From contig JAKADA010000015.1 in the NCBI GenBank assembly GCA_021820975.1, positions 1 through 46,554 of the forward strand: a stretch of DNA of 46,554 nt, read 5' to 3'. Numbering within the stretch: the stretch's first letter is position 1; each line of letters opens with the position of its first letter. The DNA is from Bacillota bacterium. Its GTDB lineage: Bacteria; Bacillota; Bacilli; Alicyclobacillales; SLC66. The notes under the pieces were generated by a model. That model searched no databases, was not told the origin of the DNA, and saw nothing but the letters and a program-made list of their open reading frames with translations. Both the position numbers and the translations under genes were made by a program. This document shows positions 36,840-45,186 of the stretch, one piece after another.

Positions 36840-38009
36840 ATGAAACGAATGAAGTTTTCCGTTTGGATAGCTGTGGCTGTTCTTGCCTTTTCGTCAGTTG
36901 CCTGGCAAGCTTCAGCGAAGTCTTTACAACAAGAAAAGAAATTAGTTGCTTATCTTCAGCAGGAATCGATAAAAACCACACAAGATATCGCCATCAAAAA
37001 AGCAAAGTCAGTTTCTCTTCAATCCCGACTTATGCAAAGCGAACAATCATTACAAACTTTACGACAAGCGATGCGATCGAACCTTGTGCAAACGCGCACC
37101 GTTTTGCAGTCTGTACATACGGTGGAACGACAAATCACAGTCAATGAAAAGCAACTTGAAACGGCTAAGCAACATTTGCAAGAACAGATAAAAATAATTT
37201 ATGAAAATGGCGGCGAATCGGAATTATCCGTTCTTATGCATGCGCGCAGTTGGAGTGATTTTGTTGGACGCGTATATTTGCTTGTCACGATTGCTAAAGC
37301 TGACCATCAATTAGGTGCGCAGATAAGTGCCTTACGGTCATCGTTGCTAGCCAAGAAGCATTCTGTTACTGTCCTCTATCGTGGATTACTTCATAGGCGT
37401 GCTGAGTACATGGTCTTACGCCAAGCCGATTTGGTGGTGCAAGAACAGCAACAACTCCAATTGCATGATCTCACCTTACATTTACAAGCGGATAGTGCCA
37501 AGCAAGGCATGCTTGAAAGTCAGATCCATTTGACCAATCAACAGATTAGCCAAATTGAAGCGGAGACACAGCAAGCCGAGACTTTGGTAAAAGACCCCAC
37601 CTACATAGCAATGGAACAAAAATCGATGCAAACAGTCAGTGGTACATCGATGATTAAGTATGCCGAGACATTTTTGGGAACACCGTATGTCTGGGGCGGA
37701 ACCGCACCATCTGGCTTTGACTGTTCTGGCTTTACGCAATACGTATTTGCACATTTTGGCATTACCATATCGAGGACATCAGAAGAGCAATTTGCAGAGG
37801 GTATTTCTGTACCGTCTAATCAATTAGCGATGGGCGACCTGGTGTTTTTTAGCACGTATGGACCAGGTGCTACGCATGTTGGTATCTATATAGGCGATGG
37901 GACGATGATTGACGCGCAAGACAATGGAGTCAGCATTGATCATGTATTTGGGTATTATTGGGGTGTTCGGTACATTGGAGCACGGCAAATCGTGCATGCA
38001 TCATCGTAA
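36840..38009 (+). CDS. Secreted peptidoglycan endopeptidase (NlpC/P60)
   Basis: This 389-residue protein has a signal peptide (cleavage after about QASA, residue 26), a long coiled coil (about residues 28-250, PcsB-like) and a C-terminal NlpC/P60 domain. Catalytic Cys295 is in GFDCSGF and His346 in THVGIYIG. The third residue, usually His in an MIHA-type motif, is Asp358 here (MIDAQDNG). The family cleaves stem-peptide bonds in the wall, and coiled-coil versions are controlled by FtsEX in some Firmicutes. No ftsEX is nearby. Start ATG 36840 follows GGAGCGAAGGT. Confidence 0.9.
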   Translation: MKRMKFSVWIAVAVLAFSSVAWQASAKSLQQEKKLVAYLQQESIKTTQDIAIKKAKSVSLQSRLMQSEQSLQTLRQAMRSNLVQTRTVLQSVHTVERQITVNEKQLETAKQHLQEQIKIIYENGGESELSVLMHARSWSDFVGRVYLLVTIAKADHQLGAQISALRSSLLAKKHSVTVLYRGLLHRRAEYMVLRQADLVVQEQQQLQLHDLTLHLQADSAKQGMLESQIHLTNQQISQIEAETQQAETLVKDPTYIAMEQKSMQTVSGTSMIKYAETFLGTPYVWGGTAPSGFDCSGFTQYVFAHFGITISRTSEEQFAEGISVPSNQLAMGDLVFFSTYGPGATHVGIYIGDGTMIDAQDNGVSIDHVFGYYWGVRYIGARQIVHASS

Positions 38010-38043
38010 AAAAACCTGGCAAGGGGAACCCTGCCAGGTTAAG
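38009..38043 (-). terminator. Terminator of the ferredoxin gene
   Basis: AACCTGGCA (38013-38021) pairs with TGCCAGGTT (38032-38040); on the minus strand a run of T follows. It also lies next to the stop of the convergent NlpC/P60 gene. Confidence 0.75.
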
Positions 38044-38053
38044 AAAAGGGCTG

Positions 38054-38290
38054 TTAACTCTTAAAGAAGTCGCGGTTTTTCGTGATCCATTCCTTTTCGT
38101 TATCTGGTACGAAATCTTCTTGGAAGATTGCAGATACCGGACACACGGCTTCACAAGCACCACAATCAATGCAAGTGTCTGGATCGATCAGATACGTTTC
38201 GCCTGCATCATGAATCGCATCCACAGGACAAGCTTCTACGCAATCTGCCGCTTTTTCCCCGATGCACGGAGAGGTAATCACAAATGCCAT
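38054..38290 (-). CDS. 7Fe ferredoxin ([3Fe-4S][4Fe-4S])
   Basis: This 78-residue protein begins MAFVITSPCIGEKAADCVEACPVDAI. The spacing C-x7-C-x3-CP is the 3Fe-4S type, and the second motif CIDCGACEAVCP is a normal 4Fe-4S site. The tail NEKEWITKNRDFF is that of the FdxA-like ferredoxins of Bacillus and Alicyclobacillus. ATG 38290 is behind AAGGAGGG; the frame upstream has no ribosome binding site. It is a soluble electron carrier; the partner is not evident. Confidence 0.93.
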   Translation of the reverse strand: MAFVITSPCIGEKAADCVEACPVDAIHDAGETYLIDPDTCIDCGACEAVCPVSAIFQEDFVPDNEKEWITKNRDFFKS

Positions 38291-38376
38291 GGGAATCTCC
38301 CTCCTTATTGCGTTCAAAACCCGCAATCAAAGGATACACCATCTCGGCTCATGTATGTATGGCAATGATCACACCA

Positions 38377-39567
38377 TCAGGCGCTTTGTGGTTGTTCCTG
38401 CACATCTAGGCGGCGATTGAAGAAAATCATCACGGCATTAGCTAGCAACACAGCCATTGTGACATAAAATACGGATCGAATATCAAAAGCAGCAGCGACG
38501 CTACTACCAATCAACGGACCGATAAGATTTCCTAAAAAAACGGATGAGGAATTGAGGCCAAATGCGGTCGCTTGCAAGTTTTTTGGAGCTAATTTTTTTA
38601 CAAGAACGTTGAGTGAAGGGATCATTCCACCGATAAATAGCCCAAGTAAAAACCGACCAATTAATAAGACCGTGAGATTATGAGCCAGAGCCTGTGGGAT
38701 ATAGGTAACCATCGCCATGACAAGCGCAATAATCAATATTTTGCGTTGCCCAACCTTGTCACCCAATCGGCCCAGTGTAGGAGCGCCAATCAGGTTGGCT
38801 AAGCCTGTAATAGCAACCACGAGTCCAGCGACAAGGGCGATATGACTGCCCGTATAAATTGTTTTTGCGTAAATGGTGACGATCGGTTCAATGCTCATCA
38901 TACCCACTTGAATGAAGGTTGATGCGATGAAGACGGACAATAAGGGCTTTAATTGCTTTAATTGACTCCACTGATTTTGCTTTTCTTTTTTTATTTTGAC
39001 GGGATTTTCGTGAACCATAATGAGAACAATAAGGCTAGCTATACAAAGTAATATGCCAGTGAGATAGAACACCCCTTGAAATCCAAATGCCTCAGCCAAT
39101 GCTCCCCCTGCAAGTGGACCAATTAAATTGCCAGCAATAGCACCTGTTTGCAATGTGCCAAGTGCGCGGCCAGTATGTTCATTCGGTGTAATCGATGCTT
39201 GTAGTGACACGGCCATCGAAATAAAACCGGAAAAAATACCATTGACCATACGCAGTAAGAGCAACTGCCATGGCGCCGTCACAAACCCCATAAGTGCTGT
39301 GACGATGCCCATGCCAAAGCCTGCGCGCAAGAGCATGATCTTTCGTCCGTGTCGGTCTGCGAATGCACCCCAGATTGGTTGAAAAACCACGGAGGTAACA
39401 AATTGTGCGGAAAAAACCCATCCCGACCACCGCTCCACATCAGGTAGACGATGCACCCCAAGCGTTTGTATGTATAGCGGCAGAAAGGGGATAACAAGGC
39501 TCATACCTGCTGTTACGGCAAAATTGGCAGCCCATAAAATCCATAATGTACGTTTCCAATTGTTCAT
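38377..39567 (-). CDS. MFS drug-efflux transporter
   Basis: This 396-residue 12-helix transporter has the MFS motif A WGAFADRHGRKIML after helix 2 and a second one, LGRLGDKVGQRKIL, in the C-terminal half. It shows the motif-C-like GAIAGNLIGPLAGGALA in helix 5, which marks antiporters of the DHA1 drug exporter group. A GTG at 39582 (15 bases upstream) is an alternative start; ATG 39567 places GGTGA about 11 bases upstream. Substrate unknown. It is transcribed toward the ferredoxin gene. Confidence 0.85.
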   Translation of the reverse strand: MNNWKRTLWILWAANFAVTAGMSLVIPFLPLYIQTLGVHRLPDVERWSGWVFSAQFVTSVVFQPIWGAFADRHGRKIMLLRAGFGMGIVTALMGFVTAPWQLLLLRMVNGIFSGFISMAVSLQASITPNEHTGRALGTLQTGAIAGNLIGPLAGGALAEAFGFQGVFYLTGILLCIASLIVLIMVHENPVKIKKEKQNQWSQLKQLKPLLSVFIASTFIQVGMMSIEPIVTIYAKTIYTGSHIALVAGLVVAITGLANLIGAPTLGRLGDKVGQRKILIIALVMAMVTYIPQALAHNLTVLLIGRFLLGLFIGGMIPSLNVLVKKLAPKNLQATAFGLNSSSVFLGNLIGPLIGSSVAAAFDIRSVFYVTMAVLLANAVMIFFNRRLDVQEQPQSA

Positions 39568-39627
39568 GAGTTTGCAGTTCACCCACTTTCAAGAATAATA
39601 GCCGACTAAAGATATATTATATAGCAA

Positions 39628-39664
39628 GAAAAAAACTGCACAACGTGAGATGCGCTGTGCAGTT
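39628..39664 (-). terminator. Terminator of the YjcZ pair
   Basis: AACTGCACA (39634-39642) and TGTGCAGTT (39656-39664) form a nine-bp stem; on the minus strand it runs into TTTTTTT. It ends the transcript of the two small genes upstream. Confidence 0.75.
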
Positions 39665-39673
39665 TCTGCATCC

Positions 39674-39799
39674 TTAGACAGTCGGGACTGTTTTGCAAAC
39701 TTGCGTATACGAAGGGACAAACAAGAAGAACAAGACGAAGATGATCAGGAATACAACAGCCCAGCGAGTGTAGCCTCCAAAAACGCCACCGTCATACAT
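39674..39799 (-). CDS. YjcZ-family small membrane protein, copy 2
   Basis: This 41-residue protein begins MYDGGVFGGYTRW and continues AVVFLIIFVLFFLFVPSYTQ, then ends VCKTVPTV. It shares GGYTRWAVVFLIIFVLFFL with the neighbour upstream. It belongs to the YjcZ/sporulation-protein type of tiny hydrophobic proteins. SD GGAAAGGATG lies 7 bases before ATG 39799. The longer C-terminus, with one Cys and Pro residues, differs from the first copy. Confidence 0.8.
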   Translation of the reverse strand: MYDGGVFGGYTRWAVVFLIIFVLFFLFVPSYTQVCKTVPTV

Positions 39800-39836
39800 G
39801 CACAATCATCCTTTCCTTAAAAACTAGCCTTAGGCA

Positions 39837-39950
39837 TTAGCAAGCTGTGCCTGTTCCGTAGCCATAGCCTGGGACGAGCAAGAAGAACAGCACGAAAATA
39901 ATCAGGAATACAACAGCCCAGCGAGTATAGCCTCCAAATGTCCCGTACAT
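39837..39950 (-). CDS. YjcZ-family small membrane protein, copy 1
   Basis: This 37-residue protein reads MYGTFGGYTRWAVVF, then LIIFVLFFLLVPGYGYG, TGTAC. The FGGYTRWAVVFLIIFVLFFLLVPG core fits the YjcZ-like sporulation proteins of Bacillales, thought to act in the spore coat or forespore membrane. SD GGAGGGG precedes ATG 39950 by about 7 bases. Upstream on this strand, CATAGCC at about 39980 recalls a sigma-E/K -10, but I could not confirm a matching -35. Confidence 0.82.
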   Translation of the reverse strand: MYGTFGGYTRWAVVFLIIFVLFFLLVPGYGYGTGTAC

Positions 39951-40141
39951 TAGAGCCCCTCCTCTCCTGCGGATATTACAGGCTATGATCGCTCATAAGA
40001 AGCGTTGTAGGCTATTAGCCTGGGGGAGGGCGCCCAAATACATACTATTGATTTTTGCTAGGTATCGAATTAGGATAACGTTATGCACATAAACTGACTG
40101 GTCAGTACAATTATAATTAGAGACAATTAGGGGGGGTATTC
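39951..40141. promoter_or_regulatory. Divergent regulatory region with TetR-type operator
   Basis: ACTGACTGGTCAGT (40093-40106) is a palindrome with six-base arms, typical of TetR-family repressors. TATAAT follows at 40112-40117 and GGGGGG ribosome binding at 40131-40136, so it sits at the promoter of the YhgE operon. No TetR gene lies in the window. A 13-bp palindrome AGGCTATTAGCCT occurs at 40009-40021. Confidence 0.75.
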
Positions 40142-40843
40142 ATGCGCATAGCGTATCGGAATGTTACTTTGCGAGATGGACGTACAACGATCATTGAGCA
40201 TGTAGATCAAGTGATCGAGCCAGAGTCCATAACAGGTTTTTACGGTGCACGTGATAGTGCCAAAACAGCCTTAATGCTAGCAGCAGCGGGATTATTTCAG
40301 ATCGCATCAGGAACGATCGTATTAGGCGATATTACGGTCAACACATCGCCAAAACAAGCACGAAAGTTGATTGGGCTTGCGGCGAGTCCGACGGTCAATC
40401 CACTTTTAAGTCATTTATCAGTTGAGGATAATATGCATGTCCAAGCACGATCCTTACATGTATTCCATGCAAAACAGGCTATTGACGAGCTTTTACAGCG
40501 ATTTCAATTAAGTTCTATCCGAAAAGAAGATGTTGATAATCTTTCTGAGTTTATGATCGCTAAAGTTGGCTTAGCCATGGCTTTATTGGGTAATCCTCCT
40601 TGTATTTTTGTGGATGAGCCAGAACGACGCTTAATGACGGAGGAAACTGACGCCATCATGGACAGTTTGCTTGCGTTAAAACAAGAGGGAAAAACGGTGT
40701 TGATCACAACGTGCCGCCGTGAACTACTTACGCATTGCGATCGTTTTATTACGATTCCTTACAAAGATCAGGGGGTGACTCAGCATGAATCCATTGCAAC
40801 TAACCTATCTGGAACTCAAACGACTAGCGCAGGATCGATTTAA
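40142..40843 (+). CDS. Degenerate ABC ATPase-like protein
   Basis: This 233-residue protein has the order and length of an ABC ATPase, but key motifs have eroded. Walker A is GARDSAKT where GxxGxGK(S/T) is expected. The Q-loop position reads IGLAASP. The signature is LSEFM where LSGGQ is expected. The H-loop reads LITTCRRE where ISTH is usual. Walker B VDEPE remains. The Lys of Walker A and the Walker B Asp-Glu persist, so nucleotide binding might survive while hydrolysis is doubtful. The open frame overlaps yhgE by 59 bases. It may be a structural partner for the membrane protein. Confidence 0.75.
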   Translation: MRIAYRNVTLRDGRTTIIEHVDQVIEPESITGFYGARDSAKTALMLAAAGLFQIASGTIVLGDITVNTSPKQARKLIGLAASPTVNPLLSHLSVEDNMHVQARSLHVFHAKQAIDELLQRFQLSSIRKEDVDNLSEFMIAKVGLAMALLGNPPCIFVDEPERRLMTEETDAIMDSLLALKQEGKTVLITTCRRELLTHCDRFITIPYKDQGVTQHESIATNLSGTQTTSAGSI

Positions 40844-43800
40844 GCGTGTTGCTATGATTGGGGTTGCGCTTATTCCACTTTTATACAGTTTTTTATACCT
40901 GTATGCGTTCTGGAACCCCTATGGTCATCTTACTGCGATGAAAGTGGCCGTCGTTAATTTAGATCGGCAAGCAAAAGTAGACGGGCAAAACGTTCAGGCT
41001 GGAAAGGAACTCGTCAATCGACTTAAAACGGATCACAGCGTAGGGTGGGTCTTTACGGATCAACAAAAGGCTATGGCAGGATTAAAAAACGAACAGTATG
41101 AATTGGCATTGGTTATTCCGGCGGGGTTTTCAAAGGAAATTGCACGTGAAACCAACCTATCTCGTGGCAAACGCAGTCCGGGTCAAGCAAAATTGTTGTA
41201 CTATACGAACCCAAGCAACAACTTTCTTGCAGAACAAGTAGGAAACAAGATCATGGCCGTGCTTAATGGTGAGGTGAATCAACAAATCGGTTCGCAATTT
41301 GTGGAAGGTATTTTTTCACAAACATCAACCATGAAAGCAAAACTCTCTGACGCGGTAAGCGGTAGCCAAAAGCTTGCGCGAGGAATCACATCGGCTGCGA
41401 CCGGAGTAAGTAAACTGTCGACTGGGCTTAACGATGCAACAAGTGGTGCAGGTACCCTGCAAAATGGACTGGTACAAGTGACTTCTGGTACTAAACAAAT
41501 GCAGTCAGGGTTGATCCAACTTGGCAACGGATCTGCAAAGCTTTTGCAAGGGACGGATGTATGGCAACAAAATATGCAAAAGGCAGGAAAGGCCACGGCA
41601 GCTTTACAGGCTGGAGCGAGTCAGGTTTCAAGTGGGTTACAAGAGGCAAATAAAAAGATGGCTTCAGCAGCGTTTGGAGCTAAGACATTATTCCTTGCTT
41701 TAGGTAAGTTACAAGGTGGCACAGTTGCGCTTGGTCAGGGGATGTCACAAGCTTTCTCGGGATCAATAAAGCTTTCGCAAGGTGCTATGCAGGTACAACA
41801 AGGTGTGACAAAAGCGAAACAGCAAATAGATATAGCTTCGTCAGGCGCACAAGCACTTGCCCAAGGACTGCAATCAGCGGCGAGTGGCACCACCCAGTTA
41901 GCGACAGGGGTGAGCAAAGTTGCTGAAGGCATTTCACAAGCGTCACTTGGTGGTCAAAAGATAAAAACTGGTCTTACACAGGCGCAATCTCAGTTGCAAT
42001 CCGCTACAACGGGGGCCGATCAACTGGCCACGGGACTACAAAGTGCAACACAAGGAGGGAGTAGCGTAGCCACCGGCTATGCCAAACTGACTACCGTCGC
42101 GTCGCAGATTAACCAGGTAACCGAACAGTTGGCAAATGGGTTGCAAATGATGCAAAGTCAAATGAATGATTCAACAAAGGGTGTGCCTGCACTTATTAAT
42201 GGAGCGCAAACATTGTCACAAGGTGTTCAACGTGTCGAAAATGGGGCAACGCAGATTGGATCATCTTTGCAGACGATTCATTCGTCACTTGCAAATCAAG
42301 TTTTGCTCGGTATTTCGAGTGACGACCAAGGACTACAAGCAGCTTCTGCCGCATTACAAAGGTTGTTGCAAAGTAATCGAGCACTCGCACAAGATGGGAA
42401 TTTTCAAACCGCACTAGGTGCCGTGGTTAAAGTTGAGAAGACGTTGAATGCAACCAATCAAGCTGGACTTTATGCAGGGGTGAGTCAGGTTAATGCAGGC
42501 ATAAATCAGGTCTTGCAGGGTGTTACCACGCCGAATTCGAGTGCACCATCAGAAGGGTTAGTTGCTGGTCTGTCATCACTCAACACGGGTGCTACTCAGT
42601 TGGCATCGGGTTTAAGCTCATTACAGCAACATACTACGCAAGGACTGACGACTGCAATTAGCGGGGTAAATAATCTGAGTACGGCGATGGGGAAGTGGTC
42701 GCAAGGAGCCGTTCAAGCGAATCAAGGCGTGACCAAACTTCAAACTGGTCTTACCGCATTGCAACAAGGAGCCGTAAAACTGTATACGGGGCTCCATGTG
42801 GGGAGCAGTCAATTTACGCAATTGGTTCATGGCTTTTCGACCTTATCAACGGGACTCAATCAGATTCAAGTGGCAAGTCCAACTTTACAACGTGGGGCAA
42901 CGCAATTATCGCAAGGTTATATCAAACTTGAAATAGGTGCGACTTCCTTAGCAAAAGGGTTAGCAACTGGCGCACAGCAATTTAATGCACTCGTGACAGG
43001 TTCGGCTTCGATGGCAAATGGCATGAGTACGTGGCAAAAGGGTAATCAGGCGTTATATACAGGGGCACAATCTTTGCAAAAGGCGATGGGAAGTGCCGCA
43101 CTTGGTGCATCGCAATTGAACCAAGGTATGGCGACTGGCGCGATGCAGTTTACAAAACTTGTCGCAGGCAGTCACAAGCTAAGTAACGGCCTAAACGCTT
43201 TACATGTTGGAACTATTGCATTAACTTCAGGAGCACTTCAACTTGAAAAAGGGCAAGTGAAAGTAAGTACAGGTGCCAAAGCACTCGTCCATGGCGCAAC
43301 GCTCTTGGTCCAAGTGGATCAAAAAGCGACGCGCGGCGTGTCAGCTCTTCATGGGGGGCTTACAACGTTAGCAACTGGATCCACGACGTTACAAACAGGT
43401 CTTGGTTTATTGCAACAAGGTGCTAGGACACTTCACCAAGGGTTGGAAAAAGGGTATAACGAACTTGTAACGAATCTGCCTCAACAGCCAAATTCGGTGG
43501 CAACCGCCATGACAGGCGCTACTACCATTCAAGAGATTCAAACGCACCCAGTGAAAAACTACGGTACAGGATTTACTCCATACTTTATCCCGCTTGCTTT
43601 ATGGGTAGGTGCGTTGATTCAGTTTTTCATTATCAATACACGAGATAATCGTTTACTTGCGCTTGGCGTCAGCCGTTTTACGATGACCGTCGGTAAATGG
43701 GGAACGTTTGCCGTACTTGGTGCTGTGCAAGCGATTATTGCCTCATTTGTCTTAATTACGTTCTTGCACTTGCATCCCGTCAATGTATGGGGATTTTATT

Positions 43801-44159
43801 TATTTAATATTTTACTATCCTGGTGCTTTGTGTCGATTTTGTATCTCTTAGTGCAGGTATTCGGTATGACCGGTAGATTCTTGGGACTCGTGCTTTTGAT
43901 GTTACAACTGACATCCGATGCAGGAACTTTCCCACTTGAACTTGTTCCAAACTTTTTCCGCGTCATTAATCCCTATCTGCCCATGACCTATGGTGCCGCG
44001 GCACTGCGACAATTGGTATCAGGCAGTGCTAACTTGCCGTTAAACGTATCCGTTTTTGTGATTGCTTTGTTTACGGTTGTGGCAATTGCACTTAGTGTAC
44101 TAACGAATGTGCAATTTTTGCACCGTGAAGATTTGCAAACTGTTGAAGCTAGCGCATAA
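40785..44159 (+). CDS. Giant YhgE/Pip-family membrane protein
   Basis: This 1124-residue protein has one N-terminal membrane segment (RVAMIGVALIPLLYSFLYLY), a very long extracytoplasmic region, and about five C-terminal membrane helices from residue about 925. The middle is built of seven-residue repeats with Gly at a fixed place (for example AATGVSKLSTGLNDATSGAG), the xxxLxxG heptads known from the YhgE/Pip family, which includes phage infection proteins. Members often have 700-900 residues, so this one is long. ATG 40785 has SD GGGGGTGA. It follows a degenerate ATPase-like gene and a TetR operator. Confidence 0.88.
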   Translation: MNPLQLTYLELKRLAQDRFKRVAMIGVALIPLLYSFLYLYAFWNPYGHLTAMKVAVVNLDRQAKVDGQNVQAGKELVNRLKTDHSVGWVFTDQQKAMAGLKNEQYELALVIPAGFSKEIARETNLSRGKRSPGQAKLLYYTNPSNNFLAEQVGNKIMAVLNGEVNQQIGSQFVEGIFSQTSTMKAKLSDAVSGSQKLARGITSAATGVSKLSTGLNDATSGAGTLQNGLVQVTSGTKQMQSGLIQLGNGSAKLLQGTDVWQQNMQKAGKATAALQAGASQVSSGLQEANKKMASAAFGAKTLFLALGKLQGGTVALGQGMSQAFSGSIKLSQGAMQVQQGVTKAKQQIDIASSGAQALAQGLQSAASGTTQLATGVSKVAEGISQASLGGQKIKTGLTQAQSQLQSATTGADQLATGLQSATQGGSSVATGYAKLTTVASQINQVTEQLANGLQMMQSQMNDSTKGVPALINGAQTLSQGVQRVENGATQIGSSLQTIHSSLANQVLLGISSDDQGLQAASAALQRLLQSNRALAQDGNFQTALGAVVKVEKTLNATNQAGLYAGVSQVNAGINQVLQGVTTPNSSAPSEGLVAGLSSLNTGATQLASGLSSLQQHTTQGLTTAISGVNNLSTAMGKWSQGAVQANQGVTKLQTGLTALQQGAVKLYTGLHVGSSQFTQLVHGFSTLSTGLNQIQVASPTLQRGATQLSQGYIKLEIGATSLAKGLATGAQQFNALVTGSASMANGMSTWQKGNQALYTGAQSLQKAMGSAALGASQLNQGMATGAMQFTKLVAGSHKLSNGLNALHVGTIALTSGALQLEKGQVKVSTGAKALVHGATLLVQVDQKATRGVSALHGGLTTLATGSTTLQTGLGLLQQGARTLHQGLEKGYNELVTNLPQQPNSVATAMTGATTIQEIQTHPVKNYGTGFTPYFIPLALWVGALIQFFIINTRDNRLLALGVSRFTMTVGKWGTFAVLGAVQAIIASFVLITFLHLHPVNVWGFYLFNILLSWCFVSILYLLVQVFGMTGRFLGLVLLMLQLTSDAGTFPLELVPNFFRVINPYLPMTYGAAALRQLVSGSANLPLNVSVFVIALFTVVAIALSVLTNVQFLHREDLQTVEASA

Positions 44160-44170
44160 AAATCCTATTG

Positions 44171-44213
44171 TGTACCACGAGAGCCTCTTATGCTAAGGGG
44201 CTCTCGTGGTACA
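44171..44213. terminator. Strong hairpin after yhgE
   Basis: A 20-bp stem with a three-base loop (TGTACCACGAGAGCCTCTTA against its near-perfect complement) is followed by ATAAGGG and not by a T run. It may stop transcription or protect the yhgE mRNA end, and lies just before the next start codon. Confidence 0.6.
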
Positions 44214-44222
44214 ATAAGGGCT

Positions 44223-44741
44223 ATGAGTGAGATACGCGATTCCTATGAATATTATGCGGCCATGTTGCGATTAACAGGGTGTTTGTGTGTGGTGGCTGGA
44301 GGTGGCACGATCGCATCACGAAAAGTGGTCACTTTGCTCAAAGCTGGTGCACGTATACGCGTGGTGAGTAAGACACTAGACCAAGCCCTCACTGATGCTT
44401 GGCATGCAGGCCTGATAGAGTATACTGAGAGGCCTTGGCAAGATGGCGACGGAACAGATGCATGGTTGATTATCGCTGCAACGGATGATCGCGAAGTGAA
44501 TCGTGCGATCGCTTTGCAAGCGCACTCAAGGAGACAATGGGTTAATGTCGTCGACAATCCATCCCTGTGCACGCTGATCGTTCCTGCGACGGTAGCACTT
44601 GATGATGTCATTATCGCTATGTCTACGCGCGGACTTCGGCCTGCTTATGCTAAGGCATTACGGCAAGCTTTAACTTTTGATGTAGAGCAAGGAACGGATC
44701 AATTCGTTCGTTTGCTTCAGCAAAGTCCAGAAGATTTGTGA
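44223..44741 (+). CDS. Precorrin-2 dehydrogenase/ferrochelatase-like (SirC/CysG-N)
   Basis: This 172-residue protein has the NAD-binding GGGTIASRKVVTLLKAGARIRVVS and CTLIVPATV followed by AMSTRGLRPAYAKALRQ, the pattern of precorrin-2 dehydrogenases (SirC, CysG N-terminal, Met8). The enzyme makes sirohydrochlorin from precorrin-2 with NAD+, on the way to siroheme. The CysG N-terminal domain is bifunctional, but the ferrochelatase residue cannot be judged here. ATG 44223 has AAGGG only two bases upstream, so translation may be weak or coupled. No other siroheme gene is next to it. Confidence 0.85.
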   Translation: MSEIRDSYEYYAAMLRLTGCLCVVAGGGTIASRKVVTLLKAGARIRVVSKTLDQALTDAWHAGLIEYTERPWQDGDGTDAWLIIAATDDREVNRAIALQAHSRRQWVNVVDNPSLCTLIVPATVALDDVIIAMSTRGLRPAYAKALRQALTFDVEQGTDQFVRLLQQSPEDL

Positions 44742-44757
44742 TACAAGAGGTGATTCG

Positions 44758-45186
44758 ATGACTAAGGGGTTATGGACGGTAGAGGAAGTAGCTAAATTTT
44801 TGCATGTTACACCTCGTACGCTCCATTATTATGAAGAAGTGGGCTTAGTCTTGCCGACAGCACGTACCGAAGGTGGGCATCGGCTTTATGGAGAAGAAGC
44901 AACCGATCGCTTGGAACATATCATTCATCTCAAAGGCAACCTTAGTTACTCATTAAAAGAGATTCGTGAGATTTTGGATGCAGAAGATGCACTCGATCGA
45001 CTGAAATCTTCCTACAACGTCGCAACGGATGAGGAAAAGGTGCGCATCTTGGATCAGTCGATCGAATTAATGAACAATCTTGTTTCAACAATCAATCAAA
45101 AGTTGTCGAATCTTGATACGATGCAAAAACATTTCACCGTACGTCTTGATACGATGCAAAAAGCGCGTGCTACTATATCGAAGTAG
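44758..45186 (+). CDS. MerR-family transcriptional regulator
   Basis: This 142-residue protein has the winged helix-turn-helix LWTVEEVAKFLHVTPRTLHYYEEVGLVLPTARTEGGHRLYGEE and a coiled-coil tail (about residues 90-140) for dimerisation. There is no Cys, so it is unlike metal sensors. Start ATG follows AAGAGGTGATTCG. It is 16 bases after precorrin-2 dehydrogenase, so possibly cotranscribed, and its end overlaps the convergent radical SAM gene by 14 bases. The ligand is unknown. Confidence 0.9.
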   Translation: MTKGLWTVEEVAKFLHVTPRTLHYYEEVGLVLPTARTEGGHRLYGEEATDRLEHIIHLKGNLSYSLKEIREILDAEDALDRLKSSYNVATDEEKVRILDQSIELMNNLVSTINQKLSNLDTMQKHFTVRLDTMQKARATISK

